From assembly GCA_037349105.1 (NCBI GenBank), contig JAYJMM010000027.1:62001-126000 (forward strand): 64,000 nt of DNA. The letters run 5' to 3'. The notes under the pieces were generated by a model that did not search any database, was not told where the DNA came from, and worked only from the letters and a program-made list of their open reading frames with translations. Position numbers and translations under genes: made by a program. Below, one piece after another: positions 1 to 10,037 of this stretch (position 1 is the stretch's first letter; every line of letters starts with the position of its first letter). This stretch comes from Limnomonas spitsbergensis (lineage: Eukaryota; Chlorophyta; Chlorophyceae; Chlamydomonadales).

Positions 1-317
1 GCACCGTGCTGCGTGCTGGCGCAAGCCAGGAGCCGCACTAACACGAGGGATGGTGCTCGTGTGTGCACAAATCAGCGACTGCAGCTCGGTGCGATCAGCA
101 CAGCTGACACCAGAGGACGGCGCAGAGGTCAACAGCGAGAGGCACGCTGCTGCTAAGGATGTTGCTCAAGGGTGATGGCGAGCATGTAGAGGATGCACTA
201 CATGCTTGTTTCCAATGCCCTAGTTTCAGGGTGCAGTTACGAGAGCGGGGTTAGACAAATCCCCCGAACGGTGCCATGGATTTCCACCAGCTGTACCTGG
301 CCGAGCGTCGGATTTGA
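1..317 (+). pseudogene. LINE 3' ORF tail, decayed, left-truncated
   Basis: Two frames carry the matching peptide: STADTRGRRRG from about 98, then after a one-base shift near 155, HVEDALHACFQCPS with the downstream PPNGAMDFHQLYLAE. A TAG interrupts the frame near 252. The last part is lost by a 75-bp deletion after GCCGAG (near 306), so the frame closes at 315-317. It matches the better preserved - strand copy at 29157-29675. Confidence 0.7.
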
Positions 318-387
318 TTGCCTTTCCGGCCTCTCCTTTTCTTCCTTTTACATTGTTCTCTCTTCCGTCTAGTGTTTTCTCTTCTCC

Positions 388-438
388 CATCTGAACACTA
401 GCTGCGGCCGAGCCCATCTGAACAGTTGCGGCCGAGCC
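388..438. repeat. Tandem duplication, 27 + 24 bp
   Basis: Two adjacent copies begin CATCTGAACA and end GCGGCCGAGCC; the second lacks three bases. Present at every unit boundary with small changes (for example CATCGGAACA at 10823, and extra bases at 30704). Confidence 0.8.
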
Positions 439-500
439 TTCTGGTGTAGGGGCCAGGGTTCATTGACAGAACGTCTCTCAGCTGGAAAATGGTGCGTTGT

Positions 501-510
501 TTTATATAAA
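501..510 (+). promoter_or_regulatory. TATA-like stretch upstream of anchor frame
   Basis: TTTATATAAA followed by an A-rich run, about 125 bp before the anchor ATG, conserved at all unit boundaries. It could be a core promoter, but no other promoter element or downstream gene supports this. Confidence 0.2.
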
Positions 511-628
511 AAAATATAGTTCCTCGAGTACCGTACATGACCTTTGCACCTTTTCCCTATGTGCGGATTGTCTGCTTGTCCCAGGTTTTGGGGGGGGGAG
601 ATCGGGGGGAGATAGGATGTCCTGATTT

Positions 629-955
629 ATGTTGACCTGCATTTTTATCAACTTGAAATGTGTCTTTACTCTTCAGGAACTAAGCGTGTACGACAAACCT
701 GAAGGCATACGACATGACGATGTATCAGGCCGTGTGGTTAAGGAACGTCAGCTGACCCTATCTTTCCTTCTGAAGAGGAAGGACATGCAATCTACAATGA
801 TTCAGGTCCACAGTAAATGGTTACTCCTGGACCTGTTGACTAGCGGATCTTGTTCACGTAATGGCGCCAGGGGGCTAATAAGCCAAAACAAACAAGCCAC
901 GCACACACATCTCAACATGACTCCGGGGTGTTTTGATGCTGTGAATTACTCATGA
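629..955 (+). other. Anchor open frame, 108 codons, unknown status
   Basis: An ATG-initiated frame of 108 codons is open at the same length in all 14 copies (also 4050, 7541, 11036, 14598, 18157, 21719, 25278, 30912, 37468, 43090, 48712, 54335, 59958). A good 3' splice acceptor (TTTACTCTTCAG, ending at 677) sits inside it. The part that follows, beginning ELSVYDKPEGIRHDD, has balanced composition and could be a captured exon. Differences among copies are mostly amino-acid changing (R to C or F, I to T, K to R, D to A), so I see no sign of selection on the protein. I recognise no family. A TATA-like stretch lies about 125 bp upstream. Confidence 0.2.
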
Positions 956-1140
956 CTTAGTAGCGCTGTGATTCAGTCCTTACAGACCTCAGCTGCGACA
1001 CTTGTGTTCTGGGATTTAAAAATAAATTTGAGAACTCACAAATCCTACTCAAGTAACCTTCTCGCTTTGCCTTACACCACAGGACTCGTCATGTAACCCC
1101 CAAGGACCCCCAAGCACATCATCCTTCTTGCATACGCTTT

Positions 1141-1145
1141 TTACA
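1141..1145 (-). terminator. TGTAA poly(A) signal candidate
   Basis: Read on the - strand, TGTAA lies 84-88 nt beyond the TGA of the terminal-exon candidate. TGTAA is the usual polyadenylation signal of chlamydomonadalean algae. It recurs at the same offset in most units. Confidence 0.4.
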
Positions 1146-1177
1146 CCTTACCAACCGTTTAGTTGAGCACCCATGCT

Positions 1178-1198
1178 GCCCTGCTTGATGAGCAGGGC
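1178..1198. other. 8-bp stem, 5-nt loop hairpin
   Basis: GCCCTGCT and AGCAGGGC pair perfectly around TGATG. On the - strand it lies in the putative 3' UTR. In U4-U8 the right arm reads GTGCAGGGC, leaving a 7-bp stem with a 7-nt loop. A diverged relative of the surrounding 70 bp occurs in the long-unit block (28487-28560). Confidence 0.5.
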
Positions 1199-1228
1199 CT
1201 GAGGGTGTGATGTCACCGACACGTTTCC

Positions 1229-1298
1229 TCACTTGGCCTCCTCCTTGACATCATTATCCTCCTTACCAGCAACGTCCATGACCTCGATGATGAAATTG
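1229..1298 (-). pseudogene. Captured last exon of an unrecognised host gene
   Basis: On the - strand a splice acceptor (CCTGCAG, AG at 1299-1300) is followed by a 70-nt frame of 22 codons and a TGA at 1229-1231. The peptide contains FIIEVMDVAGKED and ends in an acidic, lysine-rich tail, as many soluble proteins do. A TGTAA signal lies about 85 nt past the stop. The segment is retained in every unit: 4650-4719, 8141-8210, 11636-11705, 15198-15267, 18757-18826, 22319-22388, 25878-25947, 31511-31580, 38068-38137, 43690-43759, 49312-49381, 54935-55004, 60558-60627. No family recognised; that it is a gene end is inference from the combination of signals. Confidence 0.4.
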
Positions 1299-1666
1299 CT
1301 GCAGGGTGACACAAGAGCGATTAAGGATGCAGTGCCAATAGCTTCAATGATTTATTGCACTCCACTGCTTAATTCAGGCTGATTCAAACACTCTTCAAAC
1401 ATAAACTGTACTCAACCGGTAGAGCTCGGTGTTGCATTTCGACCCCATACACGGGTACTTACAGATGGTGCACGCGTGCATACAGACAAATGAAGAGATG
1501 TACGTTTATTCTTCCTTATCACAGACAGATCCCATTGGTTGTACTTCTTCATGATTAGGCTACATTACATGTACATTTCCACTACGTTGCATCTATGCCT
1601 CAGTCGCCTCCTGGCCTCCGGATGAAGGCCTCATGCTAGGCCATGCGATACATCCGCCGACCTTAG
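1299..1666. other. Spacer with a tRNA D-arm-like motif
   Basis: No open frame of note. At 1408-1425, CTC, an eight-base loop AACCGGTA and GAG reproduce a tRNA D-arm, and a TTTCGACCCC stretch follows about 17 nt later. No anticodon or T stem can be formed, so it is not a tRNA gene; it may be a remnant of a tRNA-derived SINE. Confidence 0.25.
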
Positions 1667-1806
1667 GCTGGTCTAGATGTTGCCCCAATCAGGCATTTGG
1701 CAGTTGCAAGGCGGCTTGCATATGACAGGCTGGTGGCCGAAAAACAATTGCTGGGTCTCATGCGCCTCTTGGTGTTCCATGCGCCTTATGGGGCCCCAAA
1801 GACTGG
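1667..1806 (+). pseudogene. Exon-like segment, weak RecG-like resemblance
   Basis: After an acceptor-like CCGACCTTAG (ends 1666) the frame is open through AGLDVAPIRHLAVARRLAYD, then RLVAEKQLLGLMRLLVFHA, before becoming proline-rich and low in complexity. The ARRLAYDRLVAEKQLLGL stretch resembles the RRLAFDELL.QL segment of RecG helicases, but this is a short match from memory only. Copies in U4-U8 differ by two silent third-base changes in adjacent codons (GCA AGG versus GCC AGA), which hints at past coding constraint. The segment is repeated in all units. Confidence 0.2.
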
Positions 1807-1984
1807 ATACAAACTCCCTCCCTCTCCCCCCTGCCTGGCCCCTCCGACCCTGCCTTACCTATTGGTGTACACACACATGTCTGATGCAATCTTCATCGCC
1901 TTTGTGGCTATTGTCCCCGTCTGCATCCTGGCCTGGAATGTTCATGAGAGCGCGGGCGGCAGCGACAGCGAACGAACCTCCTGA

Positions 1985-2873
1985 GCCTGCCTGCCAGGAC
2001 AGGCGGGGTCAAGGGCAATAAAGTACAGGGAGCAAAGCTGCACATGCCTAGGTGTCAAAATGCGAAGGGAAGGGTGCAGCGACCTATGCGTTAAATAACA
2101 TAGGAAAGGGTGCGTGAGTCTCTTCTGAGCTGCAGCCGTTATGTACATGAGAGTGAGAGATTGCTGTTGTATATAATTTGTCTTGCATAGGCCTCATGCT
2201 GCACAGGAGAATTTGGGTGCCATGCACCTCCAAGCTCCAACCCTCCATAACCTCACTCATGGGCAATCATGGCCAAAGTATGTGGTCCAAGCACCTCCAG
2301 GGCCCACCCCCGCCCTACCCTACGCCCCTTACAGCCCTCACCAATGGCCATGACCCCAGGCTTAACCCTAACCCTAACCCTAACCCTTACACCTTCCATG
2401 GACCAGATATTCAACATCACCAACCCCCATATTTCGACCCCCAACTCTCCCCGCAAAGATGTTGGGGATTTTCTAGCCGTGACTGGGCTCAGAGAGGACA
2501 TGTCCTGTACTGCCTCCTTGACTTTGCGGTACACGGCAATGTCTGGGGGGCATGCCTCAGTTATGGGCCTCCTCCAGCTTCTGTTCAGGTCAGGTCATTG
2601 AATGCTCGGAATTCGCACCTTCTGAAAAGGGTTCTGGATTTTCTTGGGCTTTTAGGGGGAAAAGTAAATAAAAAGGCTTCTGGATACTCGAAGAGGTTTG
2701 TTTTGGGCAAAACAGCTGCCAAAATTTAATGGCATGGTGCGAAGAAGGCGAGGTCGCTGCGACATACAGGAAGAGGCCGTGTTTGGCGGCAGCGGCTGAC
2801 ATGGCCGATACAGCCTAGGAGCCGCTTGTTGCCACCTTAAGCGGATGCAACCTCTGTCAATGATTACACCCTC
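1985..2873. other. Spacer between exon-like segment and integrase fragment
   Basis: Contains the telomere-like tract and overlapping open frames on both strands, none of which I recognise. The + frame of about 235 codons in later units is broken in several copies: by the 73-bp deletion in U1 and U3, an extra C in U2, and a lost T near 39300 in U10-U14. It is probably not a gene. The 73-bp segment absent here is inserted at about 2724 in other units. Confidence 0.4.
2364..2387 (+). repeat. Interstitial telomere-like tract, four AACCCT repeats
   Basis: Four perfect AACCCT repeats (TTAGGG class on the other strand). Four copies also in U2 (5785-5808) and U3 (9276-9299, one repeat mutated to AATCCT). 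The flanks are identical in all units, so the tract was present in the ancestral unit rather than added to a chromosome end here. Confidence 0.85.
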
Positions 2874-3125
2874 GTGCAACGCCGGGCCGCCCCTTTCCGT
2901 TGGGAGCCGGAGTGTGGCGGCGTCTTGGTCCGCGTCATGCCGGACGGGCGCCGCTGTGTGGTTCCCCTACCCGGAGAGCAGTTGGTAGCCATCCGGGACG
3001 CCCTCGACAGCACCGGCCATTTCGGCCCCCATCGAACGACAAGCATGCTACTCCAACAGAATTGGTGGCGAGGGCTGTGCCGCAACGTGAGGGCAGCGGT
3101 CAGGGCTTGCCAGGTGTGTGACCAG
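2874..3125 (+). pseudogene. Gypsy-type integrase H2C2 zinc-binding fragment
   Basis: The frame reads RVMPDGRRCVVPLPGEQLVA, a DALDSTGHFGPHRTTSMLLQ block, NWWRGLCRNV and ACQVCDQ. Residues H49, H53, C79 and C82 (counting from the GTG at 2874) give H-x3-H-x25-C-x2-C, the zinc-binding N-terminal domain of LTR-retrotransposon integrases; the GHFG and WW positions also fit. The catalytic core that should follow is absent: the frame runs into the LINE tail and stops at 3159-3161. A stop lies just upstream (near 2840), so no longer polyprotein is present. Confidence 0.8.
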
Positions 3126-3738
3126 CGGTGGCACCGACAGCACAGCAAGACAGCCCTCTAATGGCTGAGGCCATGGCAGCACATGTGCTCTGATCTGCTG
3201 GGTGCACTGGAGGAGCTGGAGCGGGGGGCAGCCGCCTCCAAATTGCGTGAGGCAGCAGCTGACCTACAGCGCCTACCCGTCACAGAGGTGTTGGCACTTG
3301 CTGACGCAGCCTACGGGCAGGAGCAGCTGGACGCAAGTGGCGGGGGGGACCCCAGGGACCCTACCACTGAGTACAGGTCTGCGGCGACCTACCGCGCCTG
3401 GTTTCAGACCACGGCGGGCAGGCACCGTGCTGCGTGCTGGCGCAAGCCAGGAGCCGCACTAACACGAGGGATGGTGCTCGTGTGTGCACAAATCAGCGAC
3501 TGCAGCTCGGTGCGATCAGCACAGCTGACACCAGAGGACGGCGCAGAGGTCAACAGCGAGAGGCACGCTGCTGCTAAGGATGTTGCTCAAGGGTGATGGC
3601 GAGCATGTAGAGGATGCACTACATGCTTGTTTCCAATGCCCTAGTTTCAGGGTGCAGTTACGAGAGCGGGGTTAGACAAATCCCCCGAACGGTGCCATGG
3701 ATTTCCACCAGCTGTACCTGGCCGAGCGTCGGATTTGA
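3125..3738 (+). pseudogene. LINE 3' ORF tail, decayed, fused to integrase fragment
   Basis: Starts exactly where the integrase fragment ends (ACCA/GCGGTGG). It contains the linker that in non-LTR elements follows the reverse transcriptase (MAEAMAAHV, then LLGALEELERG and ADAAYGQ), then AATYRAWFQTTAG, and the zinc-finger tail HVEDALHACFQCPS. Defects: frameshift near 3193, 4-bp insertion at about 3418, frameshift near 3577, in-frame TAG near 3673, and the 75-bp terminal deletion. Confidence 0.75.
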
Positions 3739-6368
3739 TTGCCTTTCCGGCCTCTCCTTTTCTTCCTTTTACATTGTTCTCTCTTCCGTCTAGTGTTTTC
3801 TCTTCTCCCATCTGAACACTAGCTGCGGCCGAGCCCATCTGAACAGTTGCGGCCGAGCCTTCTGGTGTAGGGGCCAGGGTTCATTGACAGAACGTCTCTC
3901 AGCTGGAAAATGGTGCGTTGTTTTATATAAAAAAATATAGTTCCTCGAGTACCGTACATGACCTTTGCACCTTTTCCCTATGTGCGGATTGTCTGCTTGT
4001 CCCAGGTTTTGGGGGGGGGAGATCGGGGGGAGATAGGATGTCCTGATTTATGTTGACCTGCATTTTTATCAACTTGAAATGTGTCTTTACTCTTCAGGAA
4101 CTAAGCGTGTACGACAAACCTGAAGGCATACGACATGACGATGTATCAGGCCGTGTGGTTAAGGAACGTCAGCTGACCCTATCTTTCCTTCTGAAGAGGA
4201 AGGACATGCAATCTACAATGATTCAGGTCCACAGTAAATGGTTACTCCTGGACCTGTTGACTAGCGGATCTTGTTCACGTAATGGCGCCAGGGGGCTAAT
4301 AAGCCAAAACAAACAAGCCACGCACACACATCTCAACATGACTCCGGGGTGTTTTGATGCTGTGAATTACTCATGACTTAGTAGCGCTGTGATTCAGTCC
4401 TTACAGACCTCAGCTGCGACACTTGTGTTCTGGGATTTAAAAATAAATTTGAGAACTCACAAATCCTACTCAAGTAACCTTCTCGCTTTGCCTTACACCA
4501 CAGGACTCGTCATGTAACCCCCAAGGACCCCCAAGCACATCATCCTTCTTGCATACGCTTTTTACACCTTACCAACCGTTTAGTTGAGCACCCATGCTGC
4601 CCTGCTTGATGAGCAGGGCCTGAGGGTGTGATGTCACCGACACGTTTCCTCACTTGGCCTCCTCCTTGACATCATTATCCTCCTTACCAGCAACGTCCAT
4701 GACCTCGATGATGAAATTGCTGCAGGGTGACACAAGAGCGATTAAGGATGCAGTGCCAATAGCTTCAATGATTTATTGCACTCCACTGCTTAATTCAGGC
4801 TGATTCAAACACTCTTCAAACATAAACTGTACTCAACCGGTAGAGCTCGGTGTTGCATTTCGACCCCATACACGGGTACTTACAGATGGTGCACGCGTGC
4901 ATACAGACAAATGAAGAGATGTACGTTTATTCTTCCTTATCACAGACAGATCCCATTGGTTGTACTTCTTCATGATTAGGCTACATTACATGTACATTTC
5001 CACTACGTTGCATCTATGCCTCAGTCGCCTCCTGGCCTCCGGATGAAGGCCTCATGCTAGGCCATGCGATACATCCGCCGACCTTAGGCTGGTCTAGATG
5101 TTGCCCCAATCAGGCATTTGGCAGTTGCAAGGCGGCTTGCATATGACAGGCTGGTGGCCGAAAAACAATTGCTGGGTCTCATGCGCCTCTTGGTGTTCCA
5201 TGCGCCTTATGGGGCCCCAAAGACTGGATACAAACTCCCTCCCTCTCCCCCCTGCCTGGCCCCTCCGACCCTGCCTTACCTATTGGTGTACACACACATG
5301 TCTGATGCAATCTTCATCGCCTTTGTGGCTATTGTCCCCGTCTGCATCCTGGCCTGGAATGTTCATGAGAGCGCGGGCGGCAGCGACAGCGAACGAACCT
5401 CCTGAGCCTGCCTGCCAGGACAGGCGGGGTCAAGGGCAATAAAGTACAGGGAGCAAAGCTGCACATGCCTAGGTGTCAAAATGCGAAGGGAAGGGTGCAG
5501 CGACCTATGCGTTAAATAACATAGGAAAGGGTGCGTGAGTCTCTTCTGAGCTGCAGCCGTTATGTACATGAGAGTGAGAGATTGCTGTTGTATATAATTT
5601 GTCTTGCATAGGCCTCATGCTGCACAGGAGAATTTGGGTGCCATGCACCTCCAAGCTCCAACCCTCCATAACCTCACTCATGGGCAATCATGGCCAAAGT
5701 ATGTGGTCCAAGCACCTCCAGGGCCCACCCCCGCCCTACCCTACGCCCCTTACAGCCCTCACCAATGGCCATGACCCCAGGCTTAACCCTAACCCTAACC
5801 CTAACCCTTACACCTTCCATGGACCAGATATTCAACATCACCAACCCCCATATTTCGACCCCCCAACTCTCCCCGCAAAGATGTTGGGGATTTTCTAGCC
5901 GTGACTGGGCTCAGAGAGGACATGTCCTGTACTGCCTCCTTGACTTTGCGGTACACGGCAATGTCTGGGGGGCATGCCTCAGTTATGGGCCTCCTCCAGC
6001 TTCTGTTCAGGTCAGGTCATTGAATGCTCGGAATTCGCACCTTCTGAAAAGGGTTCTGGATTTTCTTGGGCTTTTAGGGGGAAAAGTAAATAAAAAGGCT
6101 TCTGGATACTCGAAGAGGTTTGTTTTGGGCAAAACAGCTGCCAAGGCGTGTTTGTGCTCTAATAGTGCGCAGTCAACCCTAGGTTTGAGAAATACGCGCG
6201 CTCATACCGGGGATTCAAATTTAATGGCATGGTGCGAGGGAGGCGAGGTCGCTGCGACATACAGGAAGAGGCCGTGTTTGGCGGCAGCGGCTGACGTGGC
6301 CGATGCAGCCTAGGAGCCGCTTGTTGCCACCTTAAGCGGATGCAACCTCTGTCAATGATTACACCCTC

Positions 6369-6620
6369 GTGCAACGCCGGGCCGCCCCTTTCCGCTGGGA
6401 GCCGGAGCGTGGCGGCGTCTTGGTCCGCGTCATGCCGGACGGGCGCCGCTGTGTGGTTCTCCTACCCGGAGAGCAGTTGGTAGCCATCCGGGACGCCCTC
6501 GACAGCACCGGCCATTTCGGCCCCCATCGAACGACAAGCATGCTACTCCAACAGAATTGGTGGCGAGGGCTGTGCCGCAACGTGAGGGCAGCGGTCAGGG
6601 CTTGCCAGGTGTGTGACCAG
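6369..6620 (+). pseudogene. Integrase H2C2 fragment
   Basis: Differs from U1 by ERGG for ECGG and VLLPGE for VPLPGE. All four zinc ligands kept. Fused to the LINE tail; stop at 6654-6656. Confidence 0.78.
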
Positions 6621-7229
6621 CGGTGGCACCGACAGCACAGCAAGACAGCCCTCTAATGGCTGAGGCCATGGCAGCACCTGTGCTCTGATCTGCTGGGTGC
6701 ACTGGAGGAGCTGGAGCGGGGGGCAGCCGCCTCCAAATTGCGTGAGGCAACAGCTGAACTACAGCGCCTACCCGTCACAGAGGTGTTGGCACTTGCTGAC
6801 GCAGCCTACGGGCAGGCGCAGCTGGACGCAAGTGGCGGGGGGGACCCCAGGGACCCTACCACTGAGTACAGGTCTGCGGCGACCTACCGCGCCTGGTTTC
6901 AGACCACGGCGGGCACCGTGCTGCGTGCTGGCGCAAGCCAGGAGCCGCACTAACACGAGGGATGGTGCTCGTGTGCGCACAAATCAGCGACTGCAGCTCG
7001 GTGCGATCAGCACAGCTGACACCAGAGGACGGCGCAGAGGTCAACGGCGAGAGGCACGCTGCTGCTAAGGATGTTGCTCAAGGGTGATGGCGAGCATGTA
7101 GAGGATGTACTACATGCTTGTTTCCAATGCCCTAGTTTCAGGGTGCAGTTACGAGAGCGGGGTTAGACAAATCCCCCGAACGGTGCCATGGATTTCCACC
7201 AGCTGTACCTGGCCGAGCGTCGGATTTGA
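6620..7229 (+). pseudogene. LINE 3' ORF tail, decayed
   Basis: As in U1 but without the 4-bp insertion. The first part reads REATAELQRL rather than REAAADLQRL. The 75-bp terminal deletion is present. Confidence 0.72.
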
Positions 7230-9785
7230 TTGCCTTTCCGGCCTCTCCTTTTCTTCCTTTTACATTGTTCTCTCTTCCGTCTAGTGTTTTCTCTTCTCCC
7301 ATCTGAACACTAGCTGCGGCCGAGCCCATCTGAACAGTTGCGGCCGAGCCTTCTGGTGTAGGGGCCAGGGTTCATTGACAGAACGTCTCTCAGCTGGAAA
7401 ATGGTGCGTTGTTTTATATAAAAAAATATAGTTCCTCGAGTACCGTACATGACCTTTGCACCTTTTCCCTATGTGCGGATTGTCTGCTTGTCCCAGGTTT
7501 TGGGGGGGGGAGATCGGGGGGAGATAGGATGTCCTGATTTATGTTGACCTGCATTTTTATCAACTTGAAATGTGTCTTTACTCTTCAGGAACTAAGCGTG
7601 TACGACAAACCTAAAGGCATACGACATGACGATGTATCAGGCCGTGTGGTTAAGGAACGTCAGCTGACCCTATCTTTCCTTCTGAAGAGGAAGGACATGC
7701 AATCTACAATGATTCAGGTCCACAGTAAATGGTTACTCCTGGACCTGTTGACTAGCGGATCTTGTTCACGTAATGGCGCCAGGGGGCTAATAAGCCAAAA
7801 CAAACAAGCCACGCACACACATCTCAACATGACTCCGGGGTGTTTTGATGCTGTGAATTACTCATGACTTAGTAGCGCTGTGATTCAGTCCTTACAGACC
7901 TCAGCTGCGACACTTGTGTTCTGGGATTTAAAAATAAATTTGAGAACTCACAAATCCTACTCAAGTAACCTTCTCGCTTTGCCTTACACCACAGGACTCG
8001 TCATGTAACCCCCAAGGACCCCCAAGCACATCATCCTTCTTGCATACGCTTTTTACACCTTACCAACCGTTTAGTTGAGCACCCATGCTGCCCTGCTTGA
8101 TGAGCAGGGCCTGAGGGTGTGATGTCACCGACACGTTTCCTCACTTGGCCTCCTCCTTGACATCATTATCCTCCTTACCAGCAACGTCCATGACCTCGAT
8201 GATGAAATTGCTGCAGGGTGACACAAGAGCGATTAAGGATGCAGTGCCAATAGCTTCAATGATTTATTGCACTCCACTGCTTAATTCAGGCTGATTCAAA
8301 CACTCTTCAAACATAAACTGTACTCAACCGGTAGAGCTCGGTGTTGCATTTCGACCCCATACACGGGTACTTACAGATGGTGCACGCGTGCATACAGACA
8401 AATGAAGAGATGTACGTTTATTCTTCCTTATCACAGACAGATCCCATTGGTTGTACTTCTTCATGATTAGGCTACATTACATGTACATTTCCACTACGTT
8501 GCATCTATGCCTCAGTCGCCTCCTGGCCTCCGGCTGAAGGCCTCATGCTAGGCCATGCGATACATCCGCCGACCTTAGGCTGGTCTAGATGTTGCCACAA
8601 TCAGGCATTTGGCAGTTACCAGACGGCTTGCATATGACAGGCTGGTGGCCGAAAAACAATTGATGGGTCTCATGCGCCTCTTGGTGTTCCATGCGCCTTA
8701 TGGGGCCCCAAAGACTGGATACAAACTCCCTCCCTCTCCCCCCTGCCTGGCCCCTCCGACCCTGCCTTACCTATTGGTGTACACACACATGTCTGATGCA
8801 ATCTTCATCGCCTTTGTGGCTATTGTCCCCGTCTGCATCCTGGCCTGGAATGTTCATGAGAGCGCGGGCGGCAGCGACAGCGAACGAACCTCCTGAGCCT
8901 GCCTGCCAGGACAGGCGGGGTCAAGGGCATTAAAGTACAGGGAGCAAAGCTGCACATGCCTAGGTGTCAAAATGCGAAGGGAAGGGTGCAGCGACCTATG
9001 CGTTAAATAACATAGGAAAGGGTGCGTGAGTCTCTTCTGAGCTGCAGCCGTTATGTACATGAAAGTGAGAGGTTGCTGTTGTATATAATTTGTCTTGCAT
9101 AGGCCTCATGCTGCACAGGAGAATTTGGGTGCCATGCACCTCCAAGCTCCAACCCTCCATAACCTCACTCATGGGCAATCATGGCCAAAGTATGTGGTCC
9201 AAGCACCTCCAGGGCCCACCCCCGCCCTACCCTACGCCCCTTACAGCCCTCACCAATGGCCATGACCCCAGGCTTAACCCTAATCCTAACCCTAACCCTT
9301 ACACCTTCCATGGACCAGATATTCAACATCACCAACCCCCATATTTCGACCCCCAACTCTCCCCGCAAAGATGTTGGGGATTTTCTAGCCGTGACTGGGC
9401 TCAGAGAGGACATGTCCTGTACTGCCTCCTTGACTTTGCGGTACACGGCAATGTCTGGGGGGCATGCCTCAGTTATGGGCCTCCTCCAGCTTCTGTTCAG
9501 GTCAGGTCATTGAATGCTCGGAATTCGCACCTTCTGAAAAGGGTTCTGGATTTTCTTGGGCTTTTAGGGGGAAAAGTAAATAAAAAGGCTTCTGGATACT
9601 CGAAGAGGTTTGTTTTGGGCAAAACAGCTGCCAAAATTTAATGGCATGGTGCGAAGAAGGCGAGGTCGCTGCGACATACAGGAAGAGGCCGTGTTTGGCG
9701 GCAGCGGCTGACATGGCCGATACAGCCTAGGAGCCGCTTGTTGCCACCTTAAGCGGATGCAACCTCTGTCAATGATTACACCCTC

Positions 9786-10037
9786 GTGCAACGCCGGGCC
9801 GCCCCTTTCCGTTGGGAGCCGGAGTGTGGCGGCGTCTTGGTCCGCGTCATGCCGGACGGGCGCCGCTGTGTGGTTCCCCTACCCGGAGAGCAGTTGGTAG
9901 CCATCCGGGACGCCCTCGACAGCACCGGCCATTTCGGCCCCCATCGAACGACAAGCATGCTACTCCAACAGAATTGGTGGCGAGGGCTGTGCCGCAACGT
10001 GAGGGCAGCGGTCAGGGCTTGCCAGGTGTGTGACCAG
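9786..10037 (+). pseudogene. Integrase H2C2 fragment
   Basis: Same ECGG form as U1, supporting the U1/U3 pairing. Ligands intact. Confidence 0.78.

Larger units (their letters stand above)
1..628. repeat. U0, right end of a truncated repeat unit
   Basis: This is the 3' end of a unit whose left part lies outside the window. It holds a decayed LINE tail (1-317), then a pyrimidine-rich spacer with a tandem duplication, a TATA-like stretch and a G run, up to the next anchor. It matches the ends of U1 and U2, including their 75-bp deletion inside the LINE tail. Whether this unit was short or long cannot be told. Confidence 0.9.
318..628. other. Unit-boundary spacer: pyrimidine-rich tract, TATA-like stretch, G run
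   Basis: After the LINE stop comes a pyrimidine-rich stretch (about 320-387), a tandem duplication, a TATA-like sequence and a G run of variable length near 590-598. No gene is seen. The same spacer ends every unit. Confidence 0.5.
956..1228. other. Non-coding spacer with - strand 3' UTR signals
   Basis: Holds an A-rich stretch (AAAATAAATTTG near 1018), a C/A-rich patch, the TGTAA-type poly(A) signal and the hairpin listed separately. Otherwise I see nothing. The same stretch follows the anchor frame in every unit. Confidence 0.5.
629..4049. repeat. U1, short tandem unit, 3421 bp
   Basis: Near-identical to the following units over its whole length. It is the shortest copy because it carries two deletions: about 73 bp near 2724 and about 75 bp in the LINE tail near 3727. 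Order within the unit: anchor open frame, - strand terminal-exon candidate, exon-like + strand segment, telomere-like tract, integrase fragment, LINE tail, spacer. Confidence 0.95.
4050..7540. repeat. U2, short tandem unit, 3491 bp
   Basis: It keeps the 73-bp segment missing from U1 and U3 (about 6145-6217) but has the 75-bp LINE-tail deletion at its end. An extra C in the C run near 5862 shifts the frames that overlap the telomere-like tract. Confidence 0.95.

Noticed and set aside
388..438. CRISPR-like or regulatory repeat
   Set aside because: Only two adjacent copies without spacers; a simple tandem duplication in a eukaryotic satellite.
1408..1425. tRNA gene
   Set aside because: Only the D arm can be formed; no anticodon stem, T stem or acceptor stem.
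2361..2390. True chromosome end
   Set aside because: The tract is only 18-24 bp, imperfect in U3, and flanked on both sides by the same unit sequence in every copy.
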